Below are positions 16,034 through 24,076 of a stretch of 64,000 nt of DNA, piece after piece. The position numbers and the translations under genes are program-made. Under the pieces are notes generated by a model. It worked only from the letters and a program-made list of their open reading frames with translations. It searched no databases and was not told the origin of the DNA. This stretch comes from Methanocella arvoryzae MRE50 (GTDB taxonomy: Archaea > Halobacteriota > Methanocellia > Methanocellales > Methanocellaceae): the NCBI RefSeq assembly GCF_000063445.1, contig NC_009464.1, forward strand, positions 62,001 to 126,000. Direction: 5' to 3'. Numbering within the stretch: the stretch's first letter is position 1; each line of letters opens with the position of its first letter.

Positions 16034-16537
16034 TTATTTTCCCGGCATCACCATGTCGTTCTTAAACAACCCCACCGGTGTACCTTCTTCTTTATGAGCC
16101 GCCACCACCTCGCCGATAAACACCGTGTGATCCCCGCAGTCCTGTCTCGAGAAGACTTTACACTCGAGTGCGGACGGGCTGCCCTTCAGCAGCGGGGCCA
16201 TAACTTTGCTCGCCTTCTGTACCTCGATGTTCTGCTCCTTGAGCTTATCCTCGCTCTTCAGCGATGCGTGCCCGCAATAGTCGGCCACCTTTTTCTGGCT
16301 CTCCCTGAGCGTGTTCACCACGAACTCTCCCGAGTTCTCTATCAGCTCGTGAGTTTTTCGCTTCTTGCCGACACTGATCATGACCATGGGCGGGTCGAAT
16401 GACACCTGGGACGCCCAGACCGTGGTCATCGCGTCGCTTTGTTTGCCGTCTGAAGAGGTAACGATTGTGTATGGCTTGATCAGGTCATCCAGCGCTTCGC
16501 CTGGCTGCACGTCTTTCATATCAATCACCACGGACAT
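16034..16537 (-). CDS. flavin reductase family (FMN-binding split barrel) protein
   Basis: 167 residues. KPYTIVTSSDGKQSDAMTTVWASQVSFDPPMVMISVGKKRKTHELIENSGEFVVNTL is the core of the flavin-reductase-like / flavoredoxin domain; ADYCGHAS and ALECKVFSRQDCGDHTVFIGEVVAAH complete it. Members bind FMN and pass electrons between NAD(P)H or ferredoxin and flavin in anaerobes. The frame opens at 16591, but ATG 16537 (MSVVIDMKDVQPGEAL) starts the conserved region. The 284 bp between this gene and the next minus-strand gene (16538-16821) show no gene that I can support. Confidence 0.88.
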   Translation of the reverse strand: MSVVIDMKDVQPGEALDDLIKPYTIVTSSDGKQSDAMTTVWASQVSFDPPMVMISVGKKRKTHELIENSGEFVVNTLRESQKKVADYCGHASLKSEDKLKEQNIEVQKASKVMAPLLKGSPSALECKVFSRQDCGDHTVFIGEVVAAHKEEGTPVGLFKNDMVMPGK

Positions 16538-16821
16538 ATTGTGCAGTATTCTTATGAAGCTAACACGAATAACCAGCGCTACAGTGGTCACTGGTCATTT
16601 CCAGCGGCTGGCGCACCTGTCGCCGGGTCAGGCCTGCAGGCCGGATACCGTGTCTTCATCATGTCTCTCAGCCCTTCTTCCAGGCTTATTCCGGGGCTTC
16701 TTCAAGAGCGGATGGTGACGCAGGCGTGGGCTTCCCTCATGGCAGAGACTACCCTAATCCGAATGCTGGTTTCCCGGCTCGGTAACCGTCTCGAGCTGTA
16801 GTTCGAACAGGTCCTCTACTG

Positions 16822-17202
16822 TCATGCCGACGCCATAAGGCCGGAGGAAACCTTCTGTTCGAGGTACTCTTTCAGGGCAACCGCAGCGTTGTGTTCCCGA
16901 TCCCGGGCGGAGTAGATCAGCGTGACAGGTCCCGTCCGCAATTTTTGCATGATGGTCGCCACTTCCCGCTTTTTGCCGTCGAGCTCGCGCCAGTATCTGC
17001 TGCGGAACTCGCCCCACTTCCCGGGGTCGTGGCCAAACCACTCCCTCAGCTCTGTGCTGGGAGCGATGTCCTTCAGCCACAGATCGAGGGCTATGCGGCT
17101 CCTGCTGACTCCGCGAGGCCAGAGCCTGCCGATCAATACTCTGAAGCCATCGTCTTTCGAAACGGGGTCGTAGGCCCGCTTTACTTTGATCGTGCCGGTC
17201 AT
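16822..17202 (-). CDS. DUF488 family protein
   Basis: 126 residues starting MTGTIKVKRAYDPVSKDDGF. The blocks VLIGRLWPRGVSRSRIALDLWLKDIAPSTELREWFGHDPGKW and GPVTLIYSARDREHNAAVALKEYL are the core of DUF488 (YeaO-like). Its function is not established. The ATG at 17202 gives the usual length; the upstream extension to 17253 is not conserved. No partner gene is adjacent. Confidence 0.88.
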   Translation of the reverse strand: MTGTIKVKRAYDPVSKDDGFRVLIGRLWPRGVSRSRIALDLWLKDIAPSTELREWFGHDPGKWGEFRSRYWRELDGKKREVATIMQKLRTGPVTLIYSARDREHNAAVALKEYLEQKVSSGLMASA

Positions 17203-17320
17203 CCGTGTATCCACCCTACTGACGACCATTACGGGCTGCGCGGATAAGCCCAATCCTGAGAAATATCACGGGGAGAACATCATTCGGACCGCGCCTGGCA
17301 GTTGTTGTCATGTTCGCCTT

Positions 17321-17350
17321 AGAGAACGCCTGCTAAAGCAGGTGTTCTCT
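17321..17350. repeat. 14-bp-stem hairpin
   Basis: AGAGAACGCCTGCT, AA, AGCAGGTGTTCTCT: a 30-nt near-perfect inverted repeat, with one G-U pair if transcribed. It lies in the 307-bp gap 17203-17509, just before the small palindrome at 17366. The GCCTGC core recalls the larger hairpin at 31405-31447. Confidence 0.7.
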
Positions 17351-17365
17351 GTTGCGATCTGCAAA

Positions 17366-17408
17366 CGATCGCTGCGCTGTGCCAGAAACACAGATAACGC
17401 AGCGATCG
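17366..17408. repeat. minimal copy of the CGATCGCTGCG palindrome
   Basis: CGATCGCTGCG (17366-17376) and CGCAGCGATCG (17398-17408) form a perfect 11-bp stem. The loop holds CTGTG and CACAG that pair again. The left arm continues GCTGTGCC exactly as at 30771, so this is the terminal layer of the large element with a 21-nt centre in place of hundreds of bases. Confidence 0.85.
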
Positions 17409-17509
17409 TACTGCTGAGTCGCACGATCTGCACTGGCCGGGTTTGGAGATGCAATACAGTATTATTCAATACAGCACGTGGCAGCAGTCCCGGCTCGATT
17501 TCCGCCCGC

Positions 17510-17944
17510 TTACCCGAAGCTGATCTTTTCCTTCGGCTTCAGGTTATCCTTCATGGTCCAGAAGTAAGCCTGGCCTTTCGCCAGCCTGAAGATGATCAGT
17601 TCAGGACTGTCAGGGGTGAGGCCGAAAGCCTTAAGGAACGGTCTGTCCTCAATAGCCTTTACCTTGAGCTTCTTATCGTCCACGAACTCGATCTCTCCCT
17701 CGACCCTCATCATGGCGCCAGCCTGCTCGCCGGGCTTAAAAAAGCACATCTCCACTTTCGGATTCGCTTTGAGCTGCCTGTACAGGTCTTTCATCGTGGC
17801 TGTCTGCAGGTAAATGCCGGTCTCATCGGCTAAGAAGAGGCCCATAGCCCTTACTCTTGGTTGTCCGTTGTCGATCGTGGCGAGATAGCATACATTCGTT
17901 TCGTTCGCGAACTTTACGCAGTCTTTGAAATCCATGTTTATCAT
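17510..17944 (-). CDS. pyridoxamine 5'-phosphate oxidase-like flavin-binding protein
   Basis: 144 residues: DFKDCVKFANETNVCYLATIDNGQPRVRAMGLFLADETGIYLQTATMKDLYRQLKANPKVEMCFF is the split beta-barrel of the PNPOx-like superfamily, and the rest (MRVEGEIEFVDDKKLKVKAI) completes one barrel. The full PNPOx active site is not evident; such short members bind FMN or F420 and have varied reductase roles. Starts at 17944 (MINMDFK) or 17935 (MDFK) are equally possible. It follows the small membrane-protein gene by 8 nt, so they form one unit. Confidence 0.85.
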   Translation of the reverse strand: MINMDFKDCVKFANETNVCYLATIDNGQPRVRAMGLFLADETGIYLQTATMKDLYRQLKANPKVEMCFFKPGEQAGAMMRVEGEIEFVDDKKLKVKAIEDRPFLKAFGLTPDSPELIIFRLAKGQAYFWTMKDNLKPKEKISFG

Positions 17945-17952
17945 CCCGTGGT

Positions 17953-18153
17953 TTATCTGATTAATACGATCCAGGCTGCTATGGCGATAATGACTATGGT
18001 GAGTATGATCGTAATGGTGATCGCCAGATTTATGATCGTCTTCATGAGCCTGAGATATTGCCTGATTAAGAAGCTGGCTACCGAAATGACTATGGCTACG
18101 ATGACCAGCAGGATGGCCAAAATTACTATCAGGGTGATCCAGTCGATTGTCAT
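17953..18153 (-). CDS. small two-span membrane protein
   Basis: 66 residues, nearly all hydrophobic: helix one WITLIVILAILLVIVAIVIS, a short basic turn (FLIRQYLRLMKTI), helix two INLAITITIILTIVIIAIAA. It lies 8 nt upstream of the PNPOx-like gene on the same strand. No family recognised. The Ile/Val-rich composition makes chance possible, but the position in a tight pair argues it is real. Confidence 0.5.
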   Translation of the reverse strand: MTIDWITLIVILAILLVIVAIVISVASFLIRQYLRLMKTIINLAITITIILTIVIIAIAAWIVLIR

Positions 18154-18256
18154 AGGCTCAGCTTCCGGACATTCTGTTTTTCAGTAATTAATATGTGTAT
18201 AAGCGGTCATATCTCTTCTCATCTCATAAATCTATTTTGGACGCGGAGGTTAATAC

Positions 18257-19111
18257 ATGAAAGCAGGATTCATCGGGCTCGGCCACCTGGGTAAAACGAT
18301 CGCTAAGAGGCTGATCAGCGAAGGCGTGGAGCTGGTTGTATGGAACCGGACTATAGAAAAGGCAGCAGATCTCGGAGTTCGGGTTGCGGATACTCCTGCG
18401 GCGGTGATCTCCGGGGTGGACGTTGTCTTCCTCAACCTGTTCGACAGCGATGCCGTAGCCGCGGTATTGCAGGGCCCCGACGGGCTGTTATCGGGCAACT
18501 GTAACGGGAAAGTCATCGTCGATACGACCACCAACCACTTCGACCGGGTCGGGGCTTTCTACGCTGCGGCGAGGCAGCACGGCGCCACGTATCTCGAAGC
18601 GCCTGTCCTCGGCAGCGTCGTACCTGCGTCCCAGGGCGCGCTAACGGTGCTGGTCAGCGGCGACGAAGGTGCCTATAACCAGGTGCGGCCGCTGCTGGAG
18701 AAGTTCGGCAAGACCCTCTTCTACCTAAAAGAAGAATCCCTCGCTACTAAAATGAAGCTGGTCAATAACCTGGTCCTTGGCACGCTGATGGCCACGTGTG
18801 CAGAAGCGGTCGCCTTCGGAGAGGCGGCCGGCGTCGATCGGGCAACCGTGGTCAACATTCTGCTGGCCGGCGCAGGCAACTCCATGGTCCTCAACGGTAA
18901 GAAAAACATGCTGATCAACGAGGACTTCCAGACGCAGTTTTCGTCTTCGCTCATCTACAAGGACCTCCACTACCTCCAGGACCTGGCGAAGTCCCTGAAA
19001 AAGCCGCTGTTCACGGGCAGTGCTGTCAAAGAGATCTACGGGATGACATACCCTATGGGTATCGAGGGGGAGGACTTCTCGGCGATCTACAAAGTATTCA
19101 AAGAGTATTAG
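18257..19111 (+). CDS. NAD(P)-dependent 3-hydroxyisobutyrate dehydrogenase / GHB dehydrogenase family
   Basis: 284 residues. The N-terminal Rossmann fold opens MKAGFIGLGHLGKTIAKRL (GxGxxG). It continues with VVWNRTIEKA, the DTTTNHF block, EAPVLGSVVPASQGALTVLVSGD (substrate-loop motif) and ATKMKLVNNLVLGTLMATCAEAVAFGEAAGVD with the catalytic-Lys region KLVNN. The family oxidises or reduces beta-hydroxyacids and small semialdehydes (3-hydroxyisobutyrate, tartronate semialdehyde, glyoxylate). The exact substrate cannot be assigned. GGAGGTTAATAC precedes the ATG as a strong SD. The gene faces pfkA tail to tail. Confidence 0.9.
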   Translation: MKAGFIGLGHLGKTIAKRLISEGVELVVWNRTIEKAADLGVRVADTPAAVISGVDVVFLNLFDSDAVAAVLQGPDGLLSGNCNGKVIVDTTTNHFDRVGAFYAAARQHGATYLEAPVLGSVVPASQGALTVLVSGDEGAYNQVRPLLEKFGKTLFYLKEESLATKMKLVNNLVLGTLMATCAEAVAFGEAAGVDRATVVNILLAGAGNSMVLNGKKNMLINEDFQTQFSSSLIYKDLHYLQDLAKSLKKPLFTGSAVKEIYGMTYPMGIEGEDFSAIYKVFKEY

Positions 19112-19130
19112 CCTCCTTCCCTGGAGGCTA
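19109..19130. terminator. bidirectional terminator hairpin overlapping both stop codons
   Basis: TAGCCTCC (19109-19116), loop TTCCCT, GGAGGCTA (19123-19130). Its arms contain the stop codons of the two convergent genes (TAG at 19109-19111 on plus, TAG read from 19128-19130 on minus), and it has T-rich sequence (TATTTC) on the plus-strand side. Confidence 0.55.
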
Positions 19131-20090
19131 TTTCGACAGCTCCCGGGCCAGCTTCAGCAGCCTGAGGTCCAGCTCTTTCGACTTACAGCAGGACTCGTCA
19201 AAGCTGATGCCGGTGACTTTTCCATGCTGCAGAGCTGCGATCAGATTTTCCTTTCCGTCCGCCAGGAATTCTACAGCCGCTTTCCCGAAGACGCTGGCCA
19301 GGAATCGGCTCCGGGCGGTCGGGTGTCCGCCTCTCTGGGCATATCCCAGGACGCTGAGCCGGGTTTCGATTCTGGTATGCTCCTGTATCTCCTTTGCCAG
19401 GGCATGGGTATCACCGATGCCTTCCGCAGCTACGATGATGCCTGACTTTTTCCCGGCAGCGCTATTTTTTAGGATCGTGTCGCAGACCTCTTCAGGTTGG
19501 AACTTGACCTCCGGCACCAGGATGATCTCTGCGCCTACGGTCAGGCCTATCATCGCGGCGAGGAAGCCTCTGGTCCGGCCCATGACTTCGACGATGAAGA
19601 CTCTGTCCAGCGATGTTGCCGTATCCCTGATCTTGTCGATCTCTGTTACACCGGTGTTGACGGCCGTATCGAAGCCGATTGTCTCGTCGGTCCCGTAGAC
19701 ATCGTTATCGATGGTCGCGGGGATGCCGGCAATTCTGGTATCGGTTTTTTTGCTGAACTCGTGCGCCGCCCGGAAAGAGCCGTCTCCGCCGATGACGATC
19801 AGCCCGTCGACCTTGTTGTTGGCAAGAGTAACACTGGCTTTTTGCATGCCTTCGTCCGTCATGAACTCCTTATTCCTGGACGTCCTCAGAATCGTGCCGC
19901 CCTGCTGAATAATACCGCTTACGGACCGGGGTGTAAGCGACATTACGTTATCGTAGATCAGGCCTTCCCAGCCCCGCTCGAAACCAATCACAGCTATGCC
20001 ATGTGCCTGGGCTACGCGGACGATTGCCCGAATAGCCGCATTCATGCCGGGTGCATCCCCTCCGCTGGTTACGACGCCGATGGTCCTCAC
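19128..20090 (-). CDS. pfkA: 6-phosphofructokinase, bacterial PfkA family
   Basis: 320 residues: RTIGVVTSGGDAPGMNAAIRA, NRE-type LRTSRNKEF, VIGGDGSFRAAHEF (Gly after GGD, as in ATP users), IPATIDNDVYGTDETIGFDTAVNT, VEVMGRTRGFLA and LGYAQRGGHPTARSR. It phosphorylates fructose 6-phosphate. Where ATP enzymes usually have PGTIDND and PPi enzymes PKTIDND, this has PATIDND, so the phosphoryl donor is not settled. Most methanogens use ADP-dependent kinases, so acquisition from bacteria is likely. A GTG at 20090 with AGGGGAT upstream matches the family start; the ATG at 20126 would add 12 residues. Confidence 0.92.
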   Translation of the reverse strand: MRTIGVVTSGGDAPGMNAAIRAIVRVAQAHGIAVIGFERGWEGLIYDNVMSLTPRSVSGIIQQGGTILRTSRNKEFMTDEGMQKASVTLANNKVDGLIVIGGDGSFRAAHEFSKKTDTRIAGIPATIDNDVYGTDETIGFDTAVNTGVTEIDKIRDTATSLDRVFIVEVMGRTRGFLAAMIGLTVGAEIILVPEVKFQPEEVCDTILKNSAAGKKSGIIVAAEGIGDTHALAKEIQEHTRIETRLSVLGYAQRGGHPTARSRFLASVFGKAAVEFLADGKENLIAALQHGKVTGISFDESCCKSKELDLRLLKLARELSK

Positions 20091-20241
20091 GGTATATCCC
20101 CTATCTGAGTCTTTTTGCCGTGTCATGAACCTTACCGAAGTTCTGGACGAAAAAAGGCCGGCCGGTTGAAGGCACGCCGGTAGCCCTGTGGCTCCGACAA
20201 AATTGATAAACTGTCACGTTGTAATACGTTCGGGTCATCAC

Positions 20242-21015
20242 ATGTTAAAACAGGGGCGCCAGGTCAGGCAGAGGGCTACCTCGGAATTCGAAGGCCAGTC
20301 CGGGAGAGCGCATGAGCTGAACTCTGGAGCAGGTGATGCCCTGTCGAAAAACCTGAAGTATCTCTCGCCAGGCACTTCCTATGCCTTGCTTATCCGGCAC
20401 GCTGAGCGTCCGAACTTCAGCATGCTCAACTTCAGCAACGATACCCCTATCACTGAAAAAGGCCTCGAGGACTCCGTCAGTCTCGGAAACTGGCTGCGGG
20501 GCCAGCACCTCACGGGATTGTATTCTAGCCCCGTCCGCCGGTGCATGCAGACCTGCGAAGGTATCCGGCAGGGGGCAAATCTCGAGCACCTGCCCATCGC
20601 TTCCCGGCCTCGCATAGGCGAACCGGGGTCGTTCATCGCCAACCCCCTCGTCGTGTTCTTCTATTTTCTGACGTCGGATATGTCGATGGTCATCCGGAAA
20701 TTCATCGCTAAGGGCAGGTTGTGGGGCTTTACCCCCTTGAGAGAGGGGAGCGTCGGGATACTGAACGACCTTCTCGCCGACTTATCAGTGGAAAATACCC
20801 GGAACCTGTACGTCACTCACGATGCGGTGCTGGCCCCCTTGATCAGCTATTTTACTGGCCAGAAATTCGGGGATACGGACTGGATCAATTTTCTGGACGG
20901 CGTTTTCATAGCGGTGAAAGACGGAGAAGTGCGGCTGCTCTGGAACGGCAGGGAATATTACATCGACAGGGAATTATTGGCGTTCCATGAACAATCTGGG
21001 TCCGGGAGGTATTGA
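20242..21015 (+). CDS. histidine phosphatase superfamily protein
   Basis: 257 residues. SYALLIRHAERPNF is the RHG/RHE catalytic signature. ITEKGLEDSVSLGNWLRGQHLTGLYSSPVRRCMQTCEGI follows as in phosphoglycerate-mutase-like phosphatases, and LYVTHDAVLAPLIS supplies the second catalytic His. The first 40 residues are basic and unlike the family, so the true start may be later; the GTG at 20188 is unlikely. A long middle insertion (FFYFLTSDMSMVIRKFIAKGRLWGF) lies between the cap and the last core strand. The last codons run into the G-rich repeat, so the C-terminus may have been altered. Substrate unknown. Confidence 0.8.
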   Translation: MLKQGRQVRQRATSEFEGQSGRAHELNSGAGDALSKNLKYLSPGTSYALLIRHAERPNFSMLNFSNDTPITEKGLEDSVSLGNWLRGQHLTGLYSSPVRRCMQTCEGIRQGANLEHLPIASRPRIGEPGSFIANPLVVFFYFLTSDMSMVIRKFIAKGRLWGFTPLREGSVGILNDLLADLSVENTRNLYVTHDAVLAPLISYFTGQKFGDTDWINFLDGVFIAVKDGEVRLLWNGREYYIDRELLAFHEQSGSGRY

Positions 21016-21026
21016 GAGGTCGGAGG

Positions 21027-21259
21027 GGAGGTCGGAGAGGTTCACGGAGTTCAAAGAGGAAACGTTCAAGCTGGGAGTTCAGGGAGTTCATGGAGGTCAG
21101 AGAGGAGGTTATGTGAGGTACCCGGAGGCCAGAGAGAATTAACCTAAAAAATCCTCCCAAACCTTTCCACACTCTCCAACCTCCTCTCAGACCTCTCCGC
21201 CCTCTCAAACCTCCCAGCCTGAAAACCCTCCCCCTCCTCCCGGGAACTCCCCGACCTCC
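21027..21259. repeat. G-rich/C-rich palindrome (GGAGGTC layer)
   Basis: The left half is plus-strand G-rich (GGAGGTCGG 21027-21035, TTCAAGCTGGGAG 21065-21077, AGAGAGGAGGTT 21099-21110). The right half is C-rich with matching inverted blocks at 21251-21259, 21212-21224 and 21178-21189. All three pairs share one centre near 21144, so this is one imperfect inverted repeat. It fills the gap 21016-21359 between the phosphatase and alaX; beyond about 21270 is the alaX promoter. G-runs could form quadruplexes on either strand. Confidence 0.85.
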
Positions 21260-21359
21260 AGGAGTTTTTCATCGGCTTAAATAGAAAAACCAGTTTTCAT
21301 GAGAAAGGTGAGAGAAAAAATCCATATATCTTGCCCCTGAATTACCTCACGGTAATCTT

Positions 21360-22532
21360 ATGGCACGCTTGCTTTACTACGAGTCGCCCCGCACAACGGA
21401 GTGGCAGACCGAGGTCGTCAACGTTCTCAATAAAGATGGCAAGTACCATGTAGTACTGGCCGAGACTAACTTTTATCCAGAAGGCGGCGGCCAGCCGGCG
21501 GACAGAGGTACTATCGCAGGAATACCTGTAGAGCACGTGTATGAGGAGGGCGGTGAAGTGTATCATGTACTGGCTTTCGCTCCTGCCGAAAAGACTGTCG
21601 CCTGCAAACTGGACTGGGCGCGCAGGTTCGATCTGATGCAGCAGCACTCAGGGCAGCACCTGCTCTCGGCTGTGATGTACAACAACCATGGCTGGGAAAC
21701 CGGAAGCCTGCATATGAGCGAGGAAGGGCTTTCCGTAGACGTACTGACACCTGACGTGACTCCAGAAGCTCTGAAAGAGATCGAAGACGCCGCGAACGAA
21801 GTGGTGACCCGGGACCTGGAAATCAAGACTCACATCGTGACCCCGGAAGAGGCGAAGAAGTACCCTAACCGCAAGATTCCGCCAACGGCTGGCACCATAC
21901 GGATCGTCGAGATCAGCTCCCACGATTTCTCTCCGTGCTGCGGCACACACGTCGCACGCACCGGGGAAATAGGTATAATAAAAATCACTGGCACCCAGAA
22001 GATGAAAGACTCGATGCGCCTGTTCTTCAAGTGCGGCGGCAGAGCACTACGGGACTACCAGGCCAAGCAGGAGATCATCACGAAGCTCTCCCAGCTCTTC
22101 AAGGCTGACCAGGGCAAGCTTCTCTCCAGGATTGAGGCTCACGAAGCCGAAGCGAGGGCCCACTGGAAAGAGCTGACCGAGCTGAAGGATAAGCTGCTGA
22201 AGATCGAAGCCGGCAACCTTGCCCGGTCCGCGTCCACCCCGGTCATCCGGGTGGCCTACGAGGACAAAAGCTTCAACGACCTGATGTCTCTCTCGAAATA
22301 CCTGCTGCAGGCAGGCGACTTCATCATGATCCTGGCGTCAGTGCCCGAAAAGCGGCTGCTGTTCGCCCGGAGCAAAAAATTTGACGTAGACTGCGGCAAG
22401 CTTATGAAAGAGCACCTGGCGGCTTTCAACGGCAAAGGGGGCGGCAAGCCCGAATTTGCCAACGCGGGCTTCAGTTCTGTCGAGGACCTGCAGCGGTTCG
22501 AGGCATTCCTGGCGGACAAGATAACTTACTGA
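21360..22532 (+). CDS. alaX: alanyl-tRNA editing protein, AlaX long form
   Basis: 390 residues. An AlaRS-type editing domain shows ETNFYPEGGGQPADRGTI, the metal site HSGQHLLSAV (HxxxH) and DFSPCCGTHVARTGEIG (CxxxH). This is followed by a coiled segment (about 230-285) and a C-terminal DHHA1-like domain with the Gly-rich NGKGGGKPEFANAGF. AlaX proteins hydrolyse mischarged Ser-tRNA(Ala) or Gly-tRNA(Ala) in trans. There is no aminoacylation domain, as expected. A TATA-like CCATATATC about 30 nt upstream points to a very short leader. The palindrome at 21027-21259 lies directly upstream. Confidence 0.93.
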   Translation: MARLLYYESPRTTEWQTEVVNVLNKDGKYHVVLAETNFYPEGGGQPADRGTIAGIPVEHVYEEGGEVYHVLAFAPAEKTVACKLDWARRFDLMQQHSGQHLLSAVMYNNHGWETGSLHMSEEGLSVDVLTPDVTPEALKEIEDAANEVVTRDLEIKTHIVTPEEAKKYPNRKIPPTAGTIRIVEISSHDFSPCCGTHVARTGEIGIIKITGTQKMKDSMRLFFKCGGRALRDYQAKQEIITKLSQLFKADQGKLLSRIEAHEAEARAHWKELTELKDKLLKIEAGNLARSASTPVIRVAYEDKSFNDLMSLSKYLLQAGDFIMILASVPEKRLLFARSKKFDVDCGKLMKEHLAAFNGKGGGKPEFANAGFSSVEDLQRFEAFLADKITY

Positions 22533-22552
22533 TGATGATGGCCGTGTGCCAT

Positions 22553-22593
22553 GGCAGGGATAACCGGGGCATAGATTCCTGTTATCTCCTGCC
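22553..22593 (+). terminator. hairpin downstream of alaX
   Basis: GGCAGGGATAAC (22553-22564) pairs with GTTATCTCCTGCC (22581-22593) with one bulged base and a 16-nt loop. It lies 20 nt after the alaX stop. It lacks a long T-run, so it is a weaker terminator candidate or an mRNA-end stabiliser. Confidence 0.4.
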
Positions 22594-22662
22594 CTCTCGT
22601 CATCCTTCCAGGAAACAATATTAAGCTGATCTGCCTTAGATCATTATTCGGTCAGATAGATC

Positions 22663-23262
22663 ATGCCGTCAGACAGAAACCTTGAGCCTTACAGGGAAAA
22701 GCGCCAGTTCACCCGCACCCCCGAGCCTTATGGCAGGGAAGAAGCTCCTTCTGATAAACCGATCTTCGTCGTCCAGAAACATGACGCGTCCCACCTCCAC
22801 TATGATTTCCGGCTGGAGGTAGGCGGAGTCCTTAAGTCCTGGGCTGTTCCGAAAGGTCCCTCTGTAGACTCCAAGGTCAAGAGGCTGGCCATGCCTACTG
22901 AAGATCACCCCCTCGACTATGCCGGCTTCGAGGGCACTATCCCGGAAGGCAACTACGGCGCAGGGACCGTAATGGTATGGGATACCGGCACCTACAGCAA
23001 CCTGCGGGAGACTAAGCCTGCAGGCCGCGGACATGCGGCGATGGAGCAGGCTGTCACGGAAGGCAAAATCGAGGTCAGGCTGGACGGTAAAAAGCTCAAG
23101 GGGAATTATGCGCTCATCCGTACTGGACTACAGGGGAAAGGCTGGCTGCTTTTCAAGATGAAGGACGAGTTCGACAGGCCGGGATACGATATAGTGGTAG
23201 AAGAGCCTGATTCTGCCCTGACCGGGCGAACCCTGAACGAGATCGCAGGTACCAAAAACTAG
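22663..23262 (+). CDS. stand-alone LigD-type 3'-phosphoesterase
   Basis: 199 residues: KHDASHLHYDFRLEVGGVLKSWAVPKGPS, DHPLDYAGFEGTIPEGNYGAGTVMVWDTGTY and KGNYALIRTG.. KGWLLFKMKD. These match the N-terminal PE domain of LigD, including the His/Asp/Arg metal-binding set in HDASHLHYDFR and the His of EDHPLDY. The domain trims 3' ends by removing a terminal ribonucleotide or phosphate in non-homologous end joining. Methanocella paludicola is known to carry a full archaeal NHEJ set as separate proteins. No Ku, primase-polymerase or ligase gene occurs in this window, so the pathway here is unproven. Confidence 0.93.
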   Translation: MPSDRNLEPYREKRQFTRTPEPYGREEAPSDKPIFVVQKHDASHLHYDFRLEVGGVLKSWAVPKGPSVDSKVKRLAMPTEDHPLDYAGFEGTIPEGNYGAGTVMVWDTGTYSNLRETKPAGRGHAAMEQAVTEGKIEVRLDGKKLKGNYALIRTGLQGKGWLLFKMKDEFDRPGYDIVVEEPDSALTGRTLNEIAGTKN

Positions 23263-23280
23263 TACAGACCCGGAGGGTCA

Positions 23281-23919
23281 TCAATCCCATTTTGTTTTCG
23301 GCAGCTGCCAGTGTCTCCAGATTGCGAGGAGCCTGAGCACCAGGGTTAGTGTGAAGGTGATCAGCATTATTACTGGCAGGCTCCAGTCTAACCAGTAAAG
23401 CACTGCAAAGATCACTGCGCCGATGATCGTGGCTGTCGCGTAAAAATCCGCTTTCAGGATCAGTGGTACTTCTACCACCAGAAGGTCTCTGATGGCGCCT
23501 CCCCCGACGCCTGTGATCGATCCAAGAAGGACGATCCCGAAGAGGTTGAGCCCTGCATCCGCTCCCATTCTGGCCCCAAGGACGGTAAACGCGGCGAGGC
23601 CGATAGCATCAACGACGAGGAAGGCTTTGCTTTCCGGCTGGGTCAGCATTGCCAGAATTTTCAGAGAAATCCTGCCCGAGAGCATGGCAATGATACATCC
23701 GATAGCAGCGTAGATTGAAGGCATGACGTCAATAAAGGCCACGGGCGTATGGCCCAAAAGCGCGTCTCTTATCAATCCACCGCCCAGCGCGGTCACAAAC
23801 CCCAGCACAAAAATGCCGAGGATGTCCAGATTGTGGCGTATGCCCTTGAACGAGCCCGATGTGGCAAAAGCAATCGTGCCTACAGCAGCAAACACTGATA
23901 TGACGAATTCTTCGAGCAT
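23281..23919 (-). CDS. TRIC/UPF0126 family cation channel protein
   Basis: 212 residues, seven hydrophobic segments. Two repeats each carry the family motif: ATSGSFKGIRHNLDILGIFVLGFVTALGGGLIRDALLG and FTVLGARMGADAGLNLFGIVLLGSITGVGGGAIRDLL. The paired GGGxxRD loops define UPF0126 (YicG), the prokaryotic relatives of trimeric intracellular cation channels. It should sit in the cytoplasmic membrane and pass K+ or other monovalent ions. The gene converges with the LigD-PE gene and is monocistronic. Confidence 0.92.
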   Translation of the reverse strand: MLEEFVISVFAAVGTIAFATSGSFKGIRHNLDILGIFVLGFVTALGGGLIRDALLGHTPVAFIDVMPSIYAAIGCIIAMLSGRISLKILAMLTQPESKAFLVVDAIGLAAFTVLGARMGADAGLNLFGIVLLGSITGVGGGAIRDLLVVEVPLILKADFYATATIIGAVIFAVLYWLDWSLPVIMLITFTLTLVLRLLAIWRHWQLPKTKWD

Positions 23920-24076
23920 ACTACCGGTCGTCCGATGGTCTTAACTGCTCTATATGCATAATTATATCGCTTTATACTTTCCGCGACAGGTCAACTGTAT
24001 GATGTTAGCCCTGGCCTGCGTCACATTCTTTTATCAGAAGCTACAATAATACAGGGTAATTTGCAGGAAGATCATC

